DNA from: Hyphomicrobiales bacterium
Lineage (GTDB): Bacteria > Pseudomonadota > Alphaproteobacteria > Rhizobiales > Rhizobiaceae
Direction: 5' to 3'
Length of the DNA stretch: 64,000 nt
Assembly: GCA_900472175.1 (NCBI GenBank)
Contig: UCHD01000014.1
Location: 1-64,000 of the forward strand
The position numbers were made by a program, and so were the translations under genes. Positions 17,159 to 27,796 of the stretch are shown piece after piece; positions within the stretch are counted from its first letter, which is position 1; each line of letters opens with the position of its first letter. Below the pieces are notes generated by a model. It was not told the origin of the DNA. It made no database searches and saw only the letters and a list, made by a program, of their open reading frames with translations.

Positions 17159-18137
17159 GGGACTGTTTCCTCAGTACGAGATAGAGGAAAAACACGCTTC
17201 CAAGTACACCGAGAACGGTTCCAACCGGAATTTCGAACGGGGCTATGACGATACGCCCGGCAATATCGCAGACCAGAACAAGTCCGGCACCAGTGAGCGC
17301 AATCCAAGGCAATGACCGGCGCAACCGGTCGCCCATCGCCATGCTGACGATATTGGGAACGATCAAACCCAAAAACGGTACCATCCCGACAGTCACCACC
17401 ACGCAGGCCGTGACCATGGAAACGATCACAAGGCCGAACCTGACCACCTGAATGTAAGTCAGTCCCAGATTGGTTGTGAACTGTTCGCCCATGCCGATCA
17501 CCGTAAACCGGTCGGCGGCGGCATAGGCGGCGATTGTCAAGGCAAGCGACAACCACAGCAACTCGTAACGGCCCTTGATAACCGATGAGAAGTCGCCGGT
17601 GGTCCAGGCACTCAGTGATTGCATCATATCGTAACGATAGGCAAAAAATGTGGTAATCGCGCTGATCACGCCACCCAGCATGATGCCCACCAGGGGCACC
17701 ATCAGGGCAGAGCGGAGCGGGAATTGCCGCAGAATCATCAGGAATATACCGGTGCCGGCCAGCGCAAACAGTGTCGATACGAGCATCTTGCCATAGACGG
17801 GCAGTCCCGGCGCCAGAAGCAGCACGGCGAGGATGCCAAGGCTGGCGGATTCAACCGTTCCTGCCGTTGATGGCTCGACGAAGCGATTGCGGGCCAGCAT
17901 CTGCATGATCGTACCGGAAACAGCCATGCCGACACCTGCCAGAACCAGGGCCAGGGTGCGCGGCACACGGCTTTCGAACAGCAATAGCTGTGCCGTCGCA
18001 TCGCCGTTGGTGAAAAGCGAGACAAGCGACAGCTCGCTGACACCAACCATGACGCTGGCACCCATCAGAACGAAAAGAAGAAAGAGAGCGCCAAAAAGTT
18101 TCAAGAGTCTGCAACGAAAAAAATGAAAGGATTGCAT
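17148..18137 (-). CDS. Ferric-siderophore ABC permease (FecCD family), first subunit
   Basis: This 329-residue membrane protein matches the BtuC/FecC permease family, including PFLGLIVPNIVSM near the ATPase-coupling helix. I start at the ATG at 18137, which has GAAGGCGG directly upstream; a TTG at 18185 would overlap the binding-protein stop and adds no family sequence. It pairs with the second permease downstream. Confidence 0.92.
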   Translation of the reverse strand: MQSFHFFRCRLLKLFGALFLLFVLMGASVMVGVSELSLVSLFTNGDATAQLLLFESRVPRTLALVLAGVGMAVSGTIMQMLARNRFVEPSTAGTVESASLGILAVLLLAPGLPVYGKMLVSTLFALAGTGIFLMILRQFPLRSALMVPLVGIMLGGVISAITTFFAYRYDMMQSLSAWTTGDFSSVIKGRYELLWLSLALTIAAYAAADRFTVIGMGEQFTTNLGLTYIQVVRFGLVIVSMVTACVVVTVGMVPFLGLIVPNIVSMAMGDRLRRSLPWIALTGAGLVLVCDIAGRIVIAPFEIPVGTVLGVLGSVFFLYLVLRKQSRAT

Positions 18138-18181
18138 CCGCCTTCGTAAAGGGAGGATGCGGCAAGTCAAAACGTTGCTTC

Positions 18182-19111
18182 TCAATCTTGATTCAACGCT
18201 ATGGTCAGCTGGTTCACCGTTTTCTGCATGGCAGTGATGCCGCCGCCAACCAAATACCAGGACATGCCGTCAAGATAGACCACGCGTCCATTCTTCCAGG
18301 CGTTGGTCTGGTGAACGATCTCGTTATCGAGATATTGTTTTGCTGATGTCCCGTCACGTCCGATAGAGGAATCCCGGTCGATGACATAGAGCCATTCCGG
18401 ATTGGTTTCCAAGAGGAACTCGAAGGAGATCGCCTGTCCATGATTGCCGCTCTTCAGGCCCTGGGCTGCTGGCGCCACGCCATAATCGCTGTGGAGCATG
18501 CCGAAACGCGAACCAGGACCATAGGCGCTCATCTTGCCGCCGGTCGTCAGGATCAGCAGGCCTTTGCCAGCAGTGGCAGACTTTTCCTTCAGGGCGGCCG
18601 TCGAACTGTCGAGCTTTTCAAGCAGCATTGTGGCTTCCGTCTTCTTGTTGAAGATAGCGGCCAGTGTGCGGACATTGGTTTGGGCGCTTTTCATATAGTT
18701 TTGAGGATCGACGGTAAGATCGATCGTCGGCGCGATTTTGGCGAGCTCTGCGTATTTTGCAGCCGAGCGGCCGGCCACGATGATCAGGTCCGGTGCCGCA
18801 GCGTTCACGGCTTCATAGTCCGGCTCGAACAGGGTGCCGATCGACAGGTATTTGTCGTCCTTGTAGGCGCCCAAATAGTCGGGCTTGGGACCTGAAGGAA
18901 CCCCGGCGACCTCAATGCCGAGCGCATTCAGCGTATCGAGCGCTGCGAGATCGAACGTGAGCACCTTTTTCGGAACGGAGGAAAGGGTGGTTTCGCCTTT
19001 TGCATGGCGGATCGTCACATTAGCCGCTTGCGCCATGTGTCCGAACCCAGCAAGGGCGAGAAGACCGGCGAGGGCAAGGGCAAGAAACTGTCTCTTACGT
19101 GTAGAGATCAT
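18182..19111 (-). CDS. Periplasmic ferric-siderophore-binding protein
   Basis: This 309-residue protein has a signal peptide (to about residue 29, AQA) and a class III binding-protein fold with a PxxVLTFDLAALDTLNALG opening typical of the FatB/VctP/CeuE group, which bind catecholate or related siderophores. It has no lipobox, so it should be soluble in the periplasm. It follows the TonB receptor by 52 bp, with RBS GGAGAAATC before the ATG, and feeds the two permeases downstream. Confidence 0.92.
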   Translation of the reverse strand: MISTRKRQFLALALAGLLALAGFGHMAQAANVTIRHAKGETTLSSVPKKVLTFDLAALDTLNALGIEVAGVPSGPKPDYLGAYKDDKYLSIGTLFEPDYEAVNAAAPDLIIVAGRSAAKYAELAKIAPTIDLTVDPQNYMKSAQTNVRTLAAIFNKKTEATMLLEKLDSSTAALKEKSATAGKGLLILTTGGKMSAYGPGSRFGMLHSDYGVAPAAQGLKSGNHGQAISFEFLLETNPEWLYVIDRDSSIGRDGTSAKQYLDNEIVHQTNAWKNGRVVYLDGMSWYLVGGGITAMQKTVNQLTIALNQD

Positions 19112-19163
19112 TTGATTTCTCCTGTCTGTCCAAGCGCAACCACTCGGACGTCATCATCTGCTG

Positions 19164-21326
19164 TCAGAAATTAGCCGTCATGCTCAGCCAGAAGCGGCGG
19201 CCTTCCATTGTGGTATTGAAATCGGTTTGTTCGACCTGCTTGTCGAGAATGTTGTAGATTGCCGCGTTCATCGTGAGACCATCGTTGAAGGCGTATTTCG
19301 CACCGATATCGAGGGTCGCGTAGGCGGCGTACTCGCGGCCCGGCCGACCGTCGATGGTGACAGGTTTTCCATTCGTGCCGATGCGATCCCCAGCCGCTGT
19401 CTCCTTGCCGTGATAATTGGCTGAAGCCCATGCATCAAGGCCATCGACAGGCGTCACCCAGTCGACACGGAGGTTGGCCATATGCTCCGGTGTGCGGGCA
19501 AGCGGAAAGCCCTTGTAGGCTCCGGTTTGCTGTTCGGACTTCGTGTAGGTGTAGCTTCCGCGAACCGCAATGTCCCCGGTGGCGTGCCAGGTCGCGGCCA
19601 GCTCGACCCCCTGGATGACGGCAGCATCAATGTTATAGTTGTACCAGAGGAGATAATTCGGGTCTTCACTCCAGCGCGCTGGCTTGCCAGCGGAGTCGAA
19701 TACGGGAGCGTTGGAAATCTTGTCCTTGAAATTCGTATAGAAATAGGTTGCGCCAAGTGTCACATCTCCCTTATCCCAGAGAGCACCCAGTTCGTAGCTG
19801 GTACTGGATTCTGCCTTGAGACTGGGTTCGCCGATGATGACACTGCAATTTCCAGTCGGACCATAGGTGCACCTGGCTCCGCCGGAGGTATAGGCATAAC
19901 CCGGCGCGATCGTGCGAATATCCGGTGCACGGAAACCGGTGGACACGCCGCCCTTGACCGTCAGCTCGTCCGTCGCATTCCAGACACCGTAGATCCGCGG
20001 GCTGAGATGGTAACCGTATTCCTGATGATGGTCCAACCGCAGGCCCGTTGTCAGGGCAAAGGTGTCGGTCATCCGCCACTCGTCTTCACCAAACAGCGCC
20101 CACTGGGTCGCTGAGAACATCTCATCCTTTCCTGTTCGGCGTCCTGGATTCTGGTCCTTGAGCTGCGCCTCGAAATATTGTCCACCCGTCACCAGCGTAT
20201 GATCGCCCATTAGCTCAAATGGCGTGGTGAACTTGCCGTCGATCACGGTGTTGCGGATCTCAGGTGACCGTACGTTGGCAACGAACCGGCCATTAACGGG
20301 ATCATAGGTGTAGTTCGTGCGCTCTGCCCATTCCTGCGAGATCGAGAAATCCGAGGTGGTCGGCCCCCAGCGGCCGGTATGGGCTAACGACCAATGGTCG
20401 CGTTTGTTGGTGTTGAATGTGCCGTTCGCCAGCGCCGAGAGCGTGTTCGCCGGAGAAGCCTCCCTCCGTAGATTGGCTATACCGCCCTCCAGATAGATGT
20501 CATGGTCTTCGTTGGGGGTGTAGGTCAGCCGTCCTGAAATATCATATTCCTTTGAGGCCGTGACGCCGCTCAAGAACTGGTCTTCGCCGCGCTTCAGGCC
20601 GCGCCCCCATATCTGCATGCCGACCACATCTTTGAGGATAGGGCCGCTGGCATACCAGCTGGCCTGCCCGCTATTGCCGAAACGGGAGTGCTGCTGGATC
20701 GTCGCATCGGTTGTGACCGATCCGGACCACGTATCGGCAACCTTGCGGGTAATGATGTTGATCACGCCACCCATGGCATCGGAACCATACAGCGATGACA
20801 TCGGCCCACGCACGATTTCGATACGTTCGATAGCCGAAACCGGCGGTACGAAGCTCTGTTCGAACCCGGAATTGCCGTTGGTACGCGCATCGCGCGTGCT
20901 TTGGCGCCGGCCGTCGACGAGAAGCAAGGTATAGGCGCCCGGCAGCCCCCGGATGAAGATGTCCTTTTCGTTGGCAACGCCGGTCACGGCGACACCCTGC
21001 ACTTCCCGCAGGGCGTCGGTCAGATCACGGAATGCACCTTTTTCCAGCTCTTCCCGTGTCACAACGGTGATGCTGGCCGGTGCTTCCTTGACGTTCTGCT
21101 CGAAGCCGCTTGCGGTCACGACAAGTTGTTCAAGGACGGTAGCCTTGCTCGAGGCGTTCTGGGCAAAGGCTGCGGACGGAATGCTGAGGGCTGTTCCCAT
21201 CATGCAGAGTTGAAACAGGCGGCCGGATCTAACTGAAAGAATTGATGAATACTTATCGCTTACTTGAGTTTCACCATTCCCTGCTATGCCGCCTCGAACG
21301 TCAACCTGCCCCATTTTCCCCACCAT
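19164..21326 (-). CDS. TonB-dependent siderophore receptor
   Basis: This protein of about 720 residues has a signal region, a TonB-box-like LVVTASGFEQ segment, a plug domain (RGLPGAYTLLLVDGR, then ERIEIVRGP) and a long C-terminal beta-barrel ending in Phe (SMTANF). It imports a ferric siderophore across the outer membrane for the ABC genes downstream. The ATG at 21326 has only a weak RBS; an ATG four codons later (21314) follows GGTGGGG and may be the true start. A TonB/ExbBD set is not in the window. Expression is probably iron-controlled through the ICE-box-like site upstream. Confidence 0.93.
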   Translation of the reverse strand: MVGKMGQVDVRGGIAGNGETQVSDKYSSILSVRSGRLFQLCMMGTALSIPSAAFAQNASSKATVLEQLVVTASGFEQNVKEAPASITVVTREELEKGAFRDLTDALREVQGVAVTGVANEKDIFIRGLPGAYTLLLVDGRRQSTRDARTNGNSGFEQSFVPPVSAIERIEIVRGPMSSLYGSDAMGGVINIITRKVADTWSGSVTTDATIQQHSRFGNSGQASWYASGPILKDVVGMQIWGRGLKRGEDQFLSGVTASKEYDISGRLTYTPNEDHDIYLEGGIANLRREASPANTLSALANGTFNTNKRDHWSLAHTGRWGPTTSDFSISQEWAERTNYTYDPVNGRFVANVRSPEIRNTVIDGKFTTPFELMGDHTLVTGGQYFEAQLKDQNPGRRTGKDEMFSATQWALFGEDEWRMTDTFALTTGLRLDHHQEYGYHLSPRIYGVWNATDELTVKGGVSTGFRAPDIRTIAPGYAYTSGGARCTYGPTGNCSVIIGEPSLKAESSTSYELGALWDKGDVTLGATYFYTNFKDKISNAPVFDSAGKPARWSEDPNYLLWYNYNIDAAVIQGVELAATWHATGDIAVRGSYTYTKSEQQTGAYKGFPLARTPEHMANLRVDWVTPVDGLDAWASANYHGKETAAGDRIGTNGKPVTIDGRPGREYAAYATLDIGAKYAFNDGLTMNAAIYNILDKQVEQTDFNTTMEGRRFWLSMTANF

Positions 21327-21399
21327 TGAATCACACCAAAATAACTTGAGAAAGTTAGTCCACTTAGTTATTGGCGCTATGGAGGGTCAATCGCGTTGT

Positions 21400-21416
21400 T
21401 TTAGAATGATTCCAAA
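21400..21416. promoter_or_regulatory. ICE-box-like Irr operator
   Basis: TTTAGAA-N3-TTCCAAA matches the Irr iron-control element TTTAGAA-N3-TTCTAAA with one mismatch. It lies 74 bp upstream of the receptor start and 48 bp from the divergent LysR-TrpD2 gene, so it could control either. It fits iron regulation of the siderophore operon. Confidence 0.6.
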
Positions 21417-21464
21417 TTCGAGAAAACGCAAACTAATCATCTCAGTCACATAAACGGAAAAGAT

Positions 21465-22946
21465 GTGGAGCGGAAAAGTGTAATTTCACGCCGTGAACCG
21501 GCGTCAACAACGGCTGGCGACAGGCTTGAGCGCCATGGACAATTGCGGCTTCTGACGGCCTTCGATGCGCTTCTGCGCGAAGGCACAGTTAGCCGGGCAG
21601 CGGCCAGCATGGGTCTGCAGCCTCCGGCGATGAGTCGTATTCTTTCGCAATTGCGCAGCCTTTATGGCGACCCGCTGTTTATCCGCACCGGCCACGGCCT
21701 CCTGCCGACGCCTTTCGCCGAGACCATGCGCTTGCGCGTCCGTGCGCTTACTGCGGAGGCCGATGATCTGATGCAGCCAGGTATGCACCCTGCCGGCATG
21801 GTGCAACCGCAGCAGTCATTGGGTTGGGATAAACCGAGCCTGCTGAAGATTCCGCCGCTTGCTCTGCGCCCAAGTGTGATGATCGAGGGACAACCGACAC
21901 CGGCAGACTTTGCCGCCAAACTTGCGCTCATTGGCCACAATGCTCCTCCGGAGCGCCGCCTCGCCAAATACATCGCGACGATCGGCAGGGGGCCAGGCCA
22001 AAGCCGGCCACTCAACCAGAACGAGGCCGCAGATGCGCTGGCCATCATCCTTGATGGCGCGTGCGACCCTGTTCAGGTGGGCGCGTTGCTGGCGATGGTT
22101 CAGTATCGCGGCATGACTGCAGCGGAGGTCGCGGGCTTTGTCGAAGCCGCGAGGCGGCATATAGGGGCTGCGCCGAACATGGAAAATCTCGCGGATATAG
22201 ACTGGCCCTGCTACATTTCGCCCAAGCTGAAACGGGCGCCTTGGTTTATTCATTCAGCCCGTCTCGTCGTCATGGCCGGCCACAGCGTGGTCCTGCATGG
22301 TGATCATGGTCAGGGCGAGGATTCCGGCAAGCTGGAAATGGCTTGCGAGCGGGCTGCGATTCCCGTGTGCCAAACCTTGCATGAGGCAAGGACTGCAATG
22401 AAAAGGGAAGGCATCGCCTACCTGCCACTGGCTGCCATGTCGGCCCAGATCAAGAGGCTGGTCGGTCTTTATCCCCTGCTTGAAATGCGGCTGCCACTGA
22501 GCACCGTCGTCCATCTGCTCAATCCGCTCGGTGCACGCCTAAGCCTCCTTGGTGTCACCAAGCCATCGCATCGGGAACTTCACAGGGAGGCTGCGAAGCT
22601 GGCGGGGATGGACAATATTTGCATCATCGGCAGCAATCGGGATTTCGCCGAATTCACACCCTTCCGCTCAACGACGCTTTTCCGGCTGATAGATGGCGAG
22701 CCCGCCGATACCATCATTCCGATGCGCCCTACGCCCCCCACCCAAACGCCGACCGGATTTTCCAGCCGGGAATATTGGGAGGCCGTCTGGACCGGGGCCG
22801 CCCGCGACGAGGTGGCGGAAACAACCATTATCACGACAGCTGCCGCAGCGCTGATGAGCCTGCGAAAAGGCACAGCCACTTCTTTCGACGCGATTTGTAA
22901 GGAAGCGGCCGCACTTTGGGAGACGAGATCGAAACGGCCGTCTTGA
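21465..22946 (+). CDS. LysR-type HTH fused to a TrpD2/YbiB-like glycosyltransferase-family domain
   Basis: This 493-residue protein has a LysR-type winged HTH at about residues 24-85 (REGTVSRAAASMGLQPPAMSRI), then about 360 residues resembling the anthranilate-phosphoribosyltransferase-like TrpD2/YbiB family (QNEAADALAIILDGACDPVQVGALLAMVQYRG... is the helical entry domain), not the usual LysR effector domain. TrpD2 proteins bind nucleic acid and lack Trp-biosynthesis activity, so the fusion is probably a regulator. The start is a GTG at 21465. It is divergent from the siderophore receptor, and may regulate it. Confidence 0.8.
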   Translation: MERKSVISRREPASTTAGDRLERHGQLRLLTAFDALLREGTVSRAAASMGLQPPAMSRILSQLRSLYGDPLFIRTGHGLLPTPFAETMRLRVRALTAEADDLMQPGMHPAGMVQPQQSLGWDKPSLLKIPPLALRPSVMIEGQPTPADFAAKLALIGHNAPPERRLAKYIATIGRGPGQSRPLNQNEAADALAIILDGACDPVQVGALLAMVQYRGMTAAEVAGFVEAARRHIGAAPNMENLADIDWPCYISPKLKRAPWFIHSARLVVMAGHSVVLHGDHGQGEDSGKLEMACERAAIPVCQTLHEARTAMKREGIAYLPLAAMSAQIKRLVGLYPLLEMRLPLSTVVHLLNPLGARLSLLGVTKPSHRELHREAAKLAGMDNICIIGSNRDFAEFTPFRSTTLFRLIDGEPADTIIPMRPTPPTQTPTGFSSREYWEAVWTGAARDEVAETTIITTAAAALMSLRKGTATSFDAICKEAAALWETRSKRPS

Positions 22947-23281
22947 TCGCGGTGCCGCTGTGGTTTCGAGAAGGCCGGATGCTGACCCGGCACAGATCGG
23001 CTTCCAATCCCGTGTGATTGGCGCGTCTGATCTGCAGGTCCCGCGCTCTTCCGCACCGATCGTGATGAAGTAATGTGATGCGCTGGATGGCACTATGGCC
23101 GTCGCATTCCCGGCTCAGCGGCATACAGATCTTTTTCACCGCTGTACCTGAATGCGGTTGCGCCCTGAATGCCAATATGGCTTGTTGCTACATTGATTGC
23201 CGATGACGATCGAGGAGGATCGCCAGCGGAACGTGATGAAAGTGCACCGTATTTCGTTTGTCACCATCTGGGAGGAAAAAC

Positions 23282-24586
23282 ATGAGACGCTCATTTTTCA
23301 CATCGACCGCACTCGTGGCGCTCTCGCTTGCGCTGCCGGCAAGTGCCTATGCCGCAACCGATCTGCAATGGTGGCATGCGATGACAGGCGCCAACAACGA
23401 AGTTGTCAATCAACTGGCCAAGGAGTTCAACGAGAGCCAGGCCGAGTACACGATTACCCCGGTCTTCAAGGGCACCTATCCCGAAACGCTGAATGCCGGT
23501 ATTGCCGCCTTCCGTTCGCAGCAGGCACCGGCGATCATTCAGGTTTTCGATGCGGGTAGCGGCGTGATGATGGGGGCCGAAGGCGCGATCGTTCCTGCAG
23601 CCGATGTCCTGCAGAAGGGCGGCTACACGTTCGACAAGTCGCAATATCTCGCCGGCATCGCGGCTTACTACTCGAAACCGGACGGCACGATGCTGTCCTT
23701 CCCCTACAATTCATCCTCGCCGATCCTCTACTACAACAAGGATATTTTTGAGAAGGCCGGGCTTGACGCCGACAACCCACCGAAGACATGGCCGGAAGTG
23801 TTCGATGCTGCCAAGAAGATCAAGACCAGTGGCGCCGCTGCTTGCGGCTTTACATCCACCTGGCTGACCTGGATCCAGACCGAGAACTTTGCCGCGTGGA
23901 ACAATGTTGCCTATGGCACCCATGAAAACGGTCTTGGCGGCAATGACGTCAAGCTCGAGTTCAACTCCCCTCTCTTCGTCCAGCACTTCCAGTCGATCGC
24001 CGATCTCGCCAAGGATGGAACCTTCCGCTACGGCGGCCGGACATCCGAGGCCAAGCAGCTGTTCATGTCGGGCGAGTGTGCAATCCTCACCGAATCCTCC
24101 GGCGGCCTGGGCGATATCATCAAGTCCGGCGTGAAATACGGCATCGGCCAGCTTCCCTATTACGAAGGACATGGCCCGCAGAACACGATTCCAGGCGGCG
24201 CAAGCCTTTGGGTCTTCGGCGGAAAGAGCGACGAGGAATACAAGGGCGTCGCCCAGTTCTTCAATTTCCTGTCGCAGACCAAGATCCAGGCCCGCCTGCA
24301 TCAGGTGTCCGGCTACATGCCGGTGACAAATGCTGCCTATGAAGACACCAAGAAATCCGGTTTCTATGACAAGAACCCCGGCAGAGAAACGCCGATTCTG
24401 CAGATGATGGGCAAGGCGCCCACCGAAAATTCCAAGGGTGTTCGCCTCGTCAACCTGCCGCAGGTTCGCGACATCATGAATGAGGAATTCGAGGCGATGC
24501 TGGCTGGCCAGCAGGACGCCAAGGCAGCGCTCGACAAGGCCGTCGAACGTGGGAACGCTGCCATCACCGAAGCCGTCGGTAACTAA
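23282..24586 (+). CDS. ugpB: sn-glycerol-3-phosphate-binding protein
   Basis: This 434-residue periplasmic binding protein has a signal peptide (to about SAYA) and the UgpB hallmark [17 protein letters not shown] at the start of the mature chain. It binds sn-glycerol-3-phosphate or glycerophosphodiesters. RBS GGGAGG precedes the ATG at 23282; an upstream alternative (23258) adds eight residues before the signal peptide. First gene of a full ugpBAEC operon. The 335-bp gap upstream (22947-23281) holds no gene; I could not identify a convincing pho box in it. Confidence 0.95.
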   Translation: MRRSFFTSTALVALSLALPASAYAATDLQWWHAMTGANNEVVNQLAKEFNESQAEYTITPVFKGTYPETLNAGIAAFRSQQAPAIIQVFDAGSGVMMGAEGAIVPAADVLQKGGYTFDKSQYLAGIAAYYSKPDGTMLSFPYNSSSPILYYNKDIFEKAGLDADNPPKTWPEVFDAAKKIKTSGAAACGFTSTWLTWIQTENFAAWNNVAYGTHENGLGGNDVKLEFNSPLFVQHFQSIADLAKDGTFRYGGRTSEAKQLFMSGECAILTESSGGLGDIIKSGVKYGIGQLPYYEGHGPQNTIPGGASLWVFGGKSDEEYKGVAQFFNFLSQTKIQARLHQVSGYMPVTNAAYEDTKKSGFYDKNPGRETPILQMMGKAPTENSKGVRLVNLPQVRDIMNEEFEAMLAGQQDAKAALDKAVERGNAAITEAVGN

Positions 24587-24669
24587 CCCTCCGGTCACCC
24601 GTCGCCCGCATGCGTTTGCGGGTGGCGGGGACGCCGTCTCGCTGCCCGTCCGCCGCTGGAGGAGAGCCT

Positions 24670-25551
24670 TTGCACAACGTTGCGTTTCCCAACAAGATCC
24701 TGCCTTATCTGCTGATCGCGCCGCAGATCATCCTGACAGTCATCTTCTTTTTCTGGCCCGCCAGCCAGGCCCTGTATCAGTCCATGGTCCGGCAGGATCC
24801 GTTCGGCCTGAAAAGCGGGTTCGTTGGCCTTGCAAACTTCAAGGCGGTTCTGTCCGATCCGAACTATATTCACGCTCTGCAGGTCACGGTCGTCTTCAGT
24901 CTTTTGACTGCCCTTGTCTCCATGGGCGTCGCCTTGCTCCTCGCCACTGCCGCAGACAAGGTGGTGCGCGGTCAGGGTTTCTATCGCACGCTGCTGATCT
25001 GGCCCTACGCGGTCGCACCCGCGGTTGCCGGCATGCTCTGGCTGTTCATGTTCAACCCGGCAATGGGCACGCTCGCCTATCTTCTGCGCCGCAACGGCTT
25101 TGCCTGGGATCCGCTTTTGAACGGCAATCAGGCAATGTCACTGGTCGTGGTTGCCGCCGCCTGGAAACAGATCAGCTACAATTTCCTGTTCTTCGTGGCA
25201 GGCCTGCAGGCCATCCCCAAATCACTGATCGAGGCTGCCTCGATCGACGGCGCGCGCGGCAGCAGGCGTTTCTGGACCATCGTCTTCCCGCTGCTTGCCC
25301 CGACCACGTTCTTTCTCCTGGTCGTCAACACGGTCTATGCCTTCTTCGACACGTTCGGCATCATCCATGCCGTCACCGGAGGCGGTCCGGCCAAGGCCAC
25401 CGAAACCCTGGTCTACAAGGTTTACAACGACGGCTTCGTCAATCTGAACCTCGGGTCCTCGGCGGCCCAATCCGTCATTCTGATGGTGATCGTCATCGGG
25501 CTCACCGCCTTTCAGTTCCGCTTCGTCGAAAAACGGGTGCACTATGGTTGA
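24670..25551 (+). CDS. ugpA: sn-glycerol-3-phosphate ABC permease UgpA
   Basis: This 293-residue permease has six membrane segments and the coupling motif [14 protein letters not shown]. The start is a TTG at 24670 with GGAGGAG 6 bases upstream; upstream in-frame ATG codons lack an RBS and extend into non-conserved sequence. It partners UgpE. Confidence 0.93.
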   Translation: MHNVAFPNKILPYLLIAPQIILTVIFFFWPASQALYQSMVRQDPFGLKSGFVGLANFKAVLSDPNYIHALQVTVVFSLLTALVSMGVALLLATAADKVVRGQGFYRTLLIWPYAVAPAVAGMLWLFMFNPAMGTLAYLLRRNGFAWDPLLNGNQAMSLVVVAAAWKQISYNFLFFVAGLQAIPKSLIEAASIDGARGSRRFWTIVFPLLAPTTFFLLVVNTVYAFFDTFGIIHAVTGGGPAKATETLVYKVYNDGFVNLNLGSSAAQSVILMVIVIGLTAFQFRFVEKRVHYG

Positions 25552-25560
25552 GGGCAAGAG

Positions 25561-26409
25561 ATGATCGAAAAACGTCCCATCGCCAACCTGATCGGCCACC
25601 TCATCCTGATCCTCGGGATCATCATCGTTGCCTTCCCGATCTACTACACGTTCATCGCCTCGACGGCGACCTCCGAGGCGATCATCCGCCCGCCGATGTC
25701 TCTGCTTCCCGGCGGCCATATGGTGGAAAACTACACCGAGGCCATGGCGGGCGGCGTCGAGCGTGTCGTCGGGGTCAGCCTGGAACGGTTGCTCTTCAAC
25801 TCTTTCGTCGTGGCGATCGCGATCGCCGTCGGCAAGATCGTGATTTCCTTCCTCTCGGCGTTCGCCATCGTCTTCTTCCGCTTTCCCTTCCGCATGGCGT
25901 TTTTCTGGATGATTTTCGTGACGCTGATGCTGCCGGTAGAGGTGCGCATCCTGCCGACCTACAAGGTCATCGTAGATCTCGGTTTGATCGATACCTATGC
26001 CGGATTGACACTTCCGCTGATGGCATCCGCCACCGCGACGTTCCTGTTTCGTCAGTTCTTCCTGACGATCCCCGGCGAACTGGTCGAGGCGGCACGCATC
26101 GACAATGCCGGGCCATTCCGCTTCATGCGCGATATCCTGCTGCCGTTGTCGCGCACCAATATCGCCGCGCTGTTCGTCATTCTCTTCATCTACGGCTGGA
26201 CGCAGTATCTCTGGCCGTTGCTGGTTACCAACGATGCCAAGATGAACACGATCATCATCGGCCTGCGACGCATGGTCGATTTCACCGACGCATCGACACC
26301 CTGGAATTACGTCATGGTGACGGCGATCCTCGCCATCATCCCACCCATTCTGGTGGTGGTGCTGATGCAGCGATGGTTCGTCAAAGGTCTCGTGGATACG
26401 GAGAAGTAA
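25561..26409 (+). CDS. ugpE: sn-glycerol-3-phosphate ABC permease UgpE
   Basis: This 282-residue permease has six membrane segments and the coupling motif [13 protein letters not shown]. It starts 9 bp after ugpA and shares one base with the ATG of ugpC (TAATG). It completes the channel with UgpA. Confidence 0.94.
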   Translation: MIEKRPIANLIGHLILILGIIIVAFPIYYTFIASTATSEAIIRPPMSLLPGGHMVENYTEAMAGGVERVVGVSLERLLFNSFVVAIAIAVGKIVISFLSAFAIVFFRFPFRMAFFWMIFVTLMLPVEVRILPTYKVIVDLGLIDTYAGLTLPLMASATATFLFRQFFLTIPGELVEAARIDNAGPFRFMRDILLPLSRTNIAALFVILFIYGWTQYLWPLLVTNDAKMNTIIIGLRRMVDFTDASTPWNYVMVTAILAIIPPILVVVLMQRWFVKGLVDTEK

Positions 26410-27446
26410 TGGCCAATATCATCCTGAACGACGTTCGCAAAAAATATGGCCCGGTCGAGGCCATCCAGGGCGTGTCCCTTGATATCGCCGACGGCGAACT
26501 GGTGGTGCTGGTCGGTCCGTCCGGCTGCGGGAAATCGACACTCCTGCGCATGATTGCCGGTCTCGAAAGCATCACCGGCGGCACGATCTCGATCGGCGGC
26601 CGCGTCGTCAACGAGCTCGAACCATCCGAGCGCGACATCGCCATGGTGTTCCAGAATTATGCGCTTTATCCGCACATGACGGTCCGTCAGAATCTCGCCT
26701 ACGGCCTGAAGAACCGCAATACGCCGAAAGACGAGATCGACCGGCGTATTGCCGATGCCGCAAAGGCGCTGGAAATCGAGCCCTTTCTCGATCGCAAACC
26801 TCGGCAATTGTCCGGCGGCCAGCGGCAGCGCGTCGCCATGGGCCGCGCCATCGTCCGCGAACCGGCGGCGTTCCTCTTCGATGAGCCCCTCTCAAACCTC
26901 GATGCCAAGCTGCGCGTCCAGATGCGCGTCGAGATCAAGCGCCTGCAACGGGCGCTCGCCACCACCAGCGTTTACGTGACCCATGATCAGATGGAAGCCA
27001 TGACACTGGCCGACAGGCTCGTCGTCCTGAATGCCGGCCGGATCGAGCAGGTCGGCACTCCGATCGAACTTTACGAAAAACCACAAACGACGTTCGTGGC
27101 GACGTTTATCGGCTCCCCCTCGATGAATCTGTTGCCGCTGGAGAATTCGGACGCCGGACGCAAACTGGCGATACCTGCGGGTACGGCCACCGTTGGCGTC
27201 CGTCCGGAGGATCTACGATTGTCTCAATCGGATGCAGCCGGTAACGAGTTTTCGATTGGGCTGACTGTCCTGGCGGTAGAACTCGTTGGTGCGGAAAGTT
27301 TCGTGCACGGTATCCTGCCCAACCGCCACCCCATCGTCTTCCGCGTGCCCGGCCGTGCCGCCATTGCTCCCGACGCAAACCTGACCGTCTGTGCCAGCGT
27401 CGAAAAGCTGCATTTCTTCGATCAAAATGGCCAGCGGTTGACGTAA
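26409..27446 (+). CDS. ugpC: sn-glycerol-3-phosphate ABC ATPase UgpC
   Basis: This 345-residue ATPase has Walker A (GPSGCGKST), LSGGQRQRV, Walker B (FLFDEPLS) and a C-terminal TOBE-type domain as in MalK/UgpC. It powers uptake for UgpA/E. The open frame continues far upstream in another frame of ugpA/E, but the start at 26409 is set by coupling to the ugpE stop. It is the last ugp gene; no ugpQ follows. Confidence 0.94.
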   Translation: MANIILNDVRKKYGPVEAIQGVSLDIADGELVVLVGPSGCGKSTLLRMIAGLESITGGTISIGGRVVNELEPSERDIAMVFQNYALYPHMTVRQNLAYGLKNRNTPKDEIDRRIADAAKALEIEPFLDRKPRQLSGGQRQRVAMGRAIVREPAAFLFDEPLSNLDAKLRVQMRVEIKRLQRALATTSVYVTHDQMEAMTLADRLVVLNAGRIEQVGTPIELYEKPQTTFVATFIGSPSMNLLPLENSDAGRKLAIPAGTATVGVRPEDLRLSQSDAAGNEFSIGLTVLAVELVGAESFVHGILPNRHPIVFRVPGRAAIAPDANLTVCASVEKLHFFDQNGQRLT

Positions 27447-27796
27447 ACGGCTTTCTGCGGGCCGGGTTTCGGGAGTGGGGAATTTTGTGTGCGCCACATT
27501 GGCATGGTGGGATGCGCGTTTTTGAAATGCAAGGCATGGTCTCGAACGGCCGACGGGATGCGTGCGACTAAATTCCGCTCCCGGCTCGCGTTTTAAGAGG
27601 GGCGGTTCACTCTGACCGGCTTGGCTAGGGGGCGGCACTTGAAAGCCGCCTTCCGTTTGCCTTGAGCACTCTTCGGGATATCGCCACCTTGCCGATCATT
27701 GCCATCGTCAAGCAGCGCGGCCGCCATATCGAACGCATCTTGACGGCGCTGGATATGGCACGCTTGAGGTCGATGTAGTCCGCTGCCGGCCTCGCC
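27447..27796. other. Gap between ugpC and the copper locus; possible coding remnant, no confident gene
   Basis: No supported gene. On the plus strand about 27664-27780 reads as a 39-codon open stretch ending in a stop (LSTLRDIATLPIIAIVKQRG...), with a TTG but no clear RBS. It could be a small helical protein or a relic. I see no clear terminator after ugpC. Confidence 0.3.

Noticed and set aside
22947-23281. A pho box upstream of ugpB
   Set aside because: Expected for ugp genes, but I found no convincing direct repeat of the CTGTCAT type by eye.
24480-27446. One open frame spanning most of ugpB-ugpC, suggesting a giant fusion
   Set aside because: Only the last 345 codons are real ugpC; the rest is out-of-frame reading through ugpA and ugpE.
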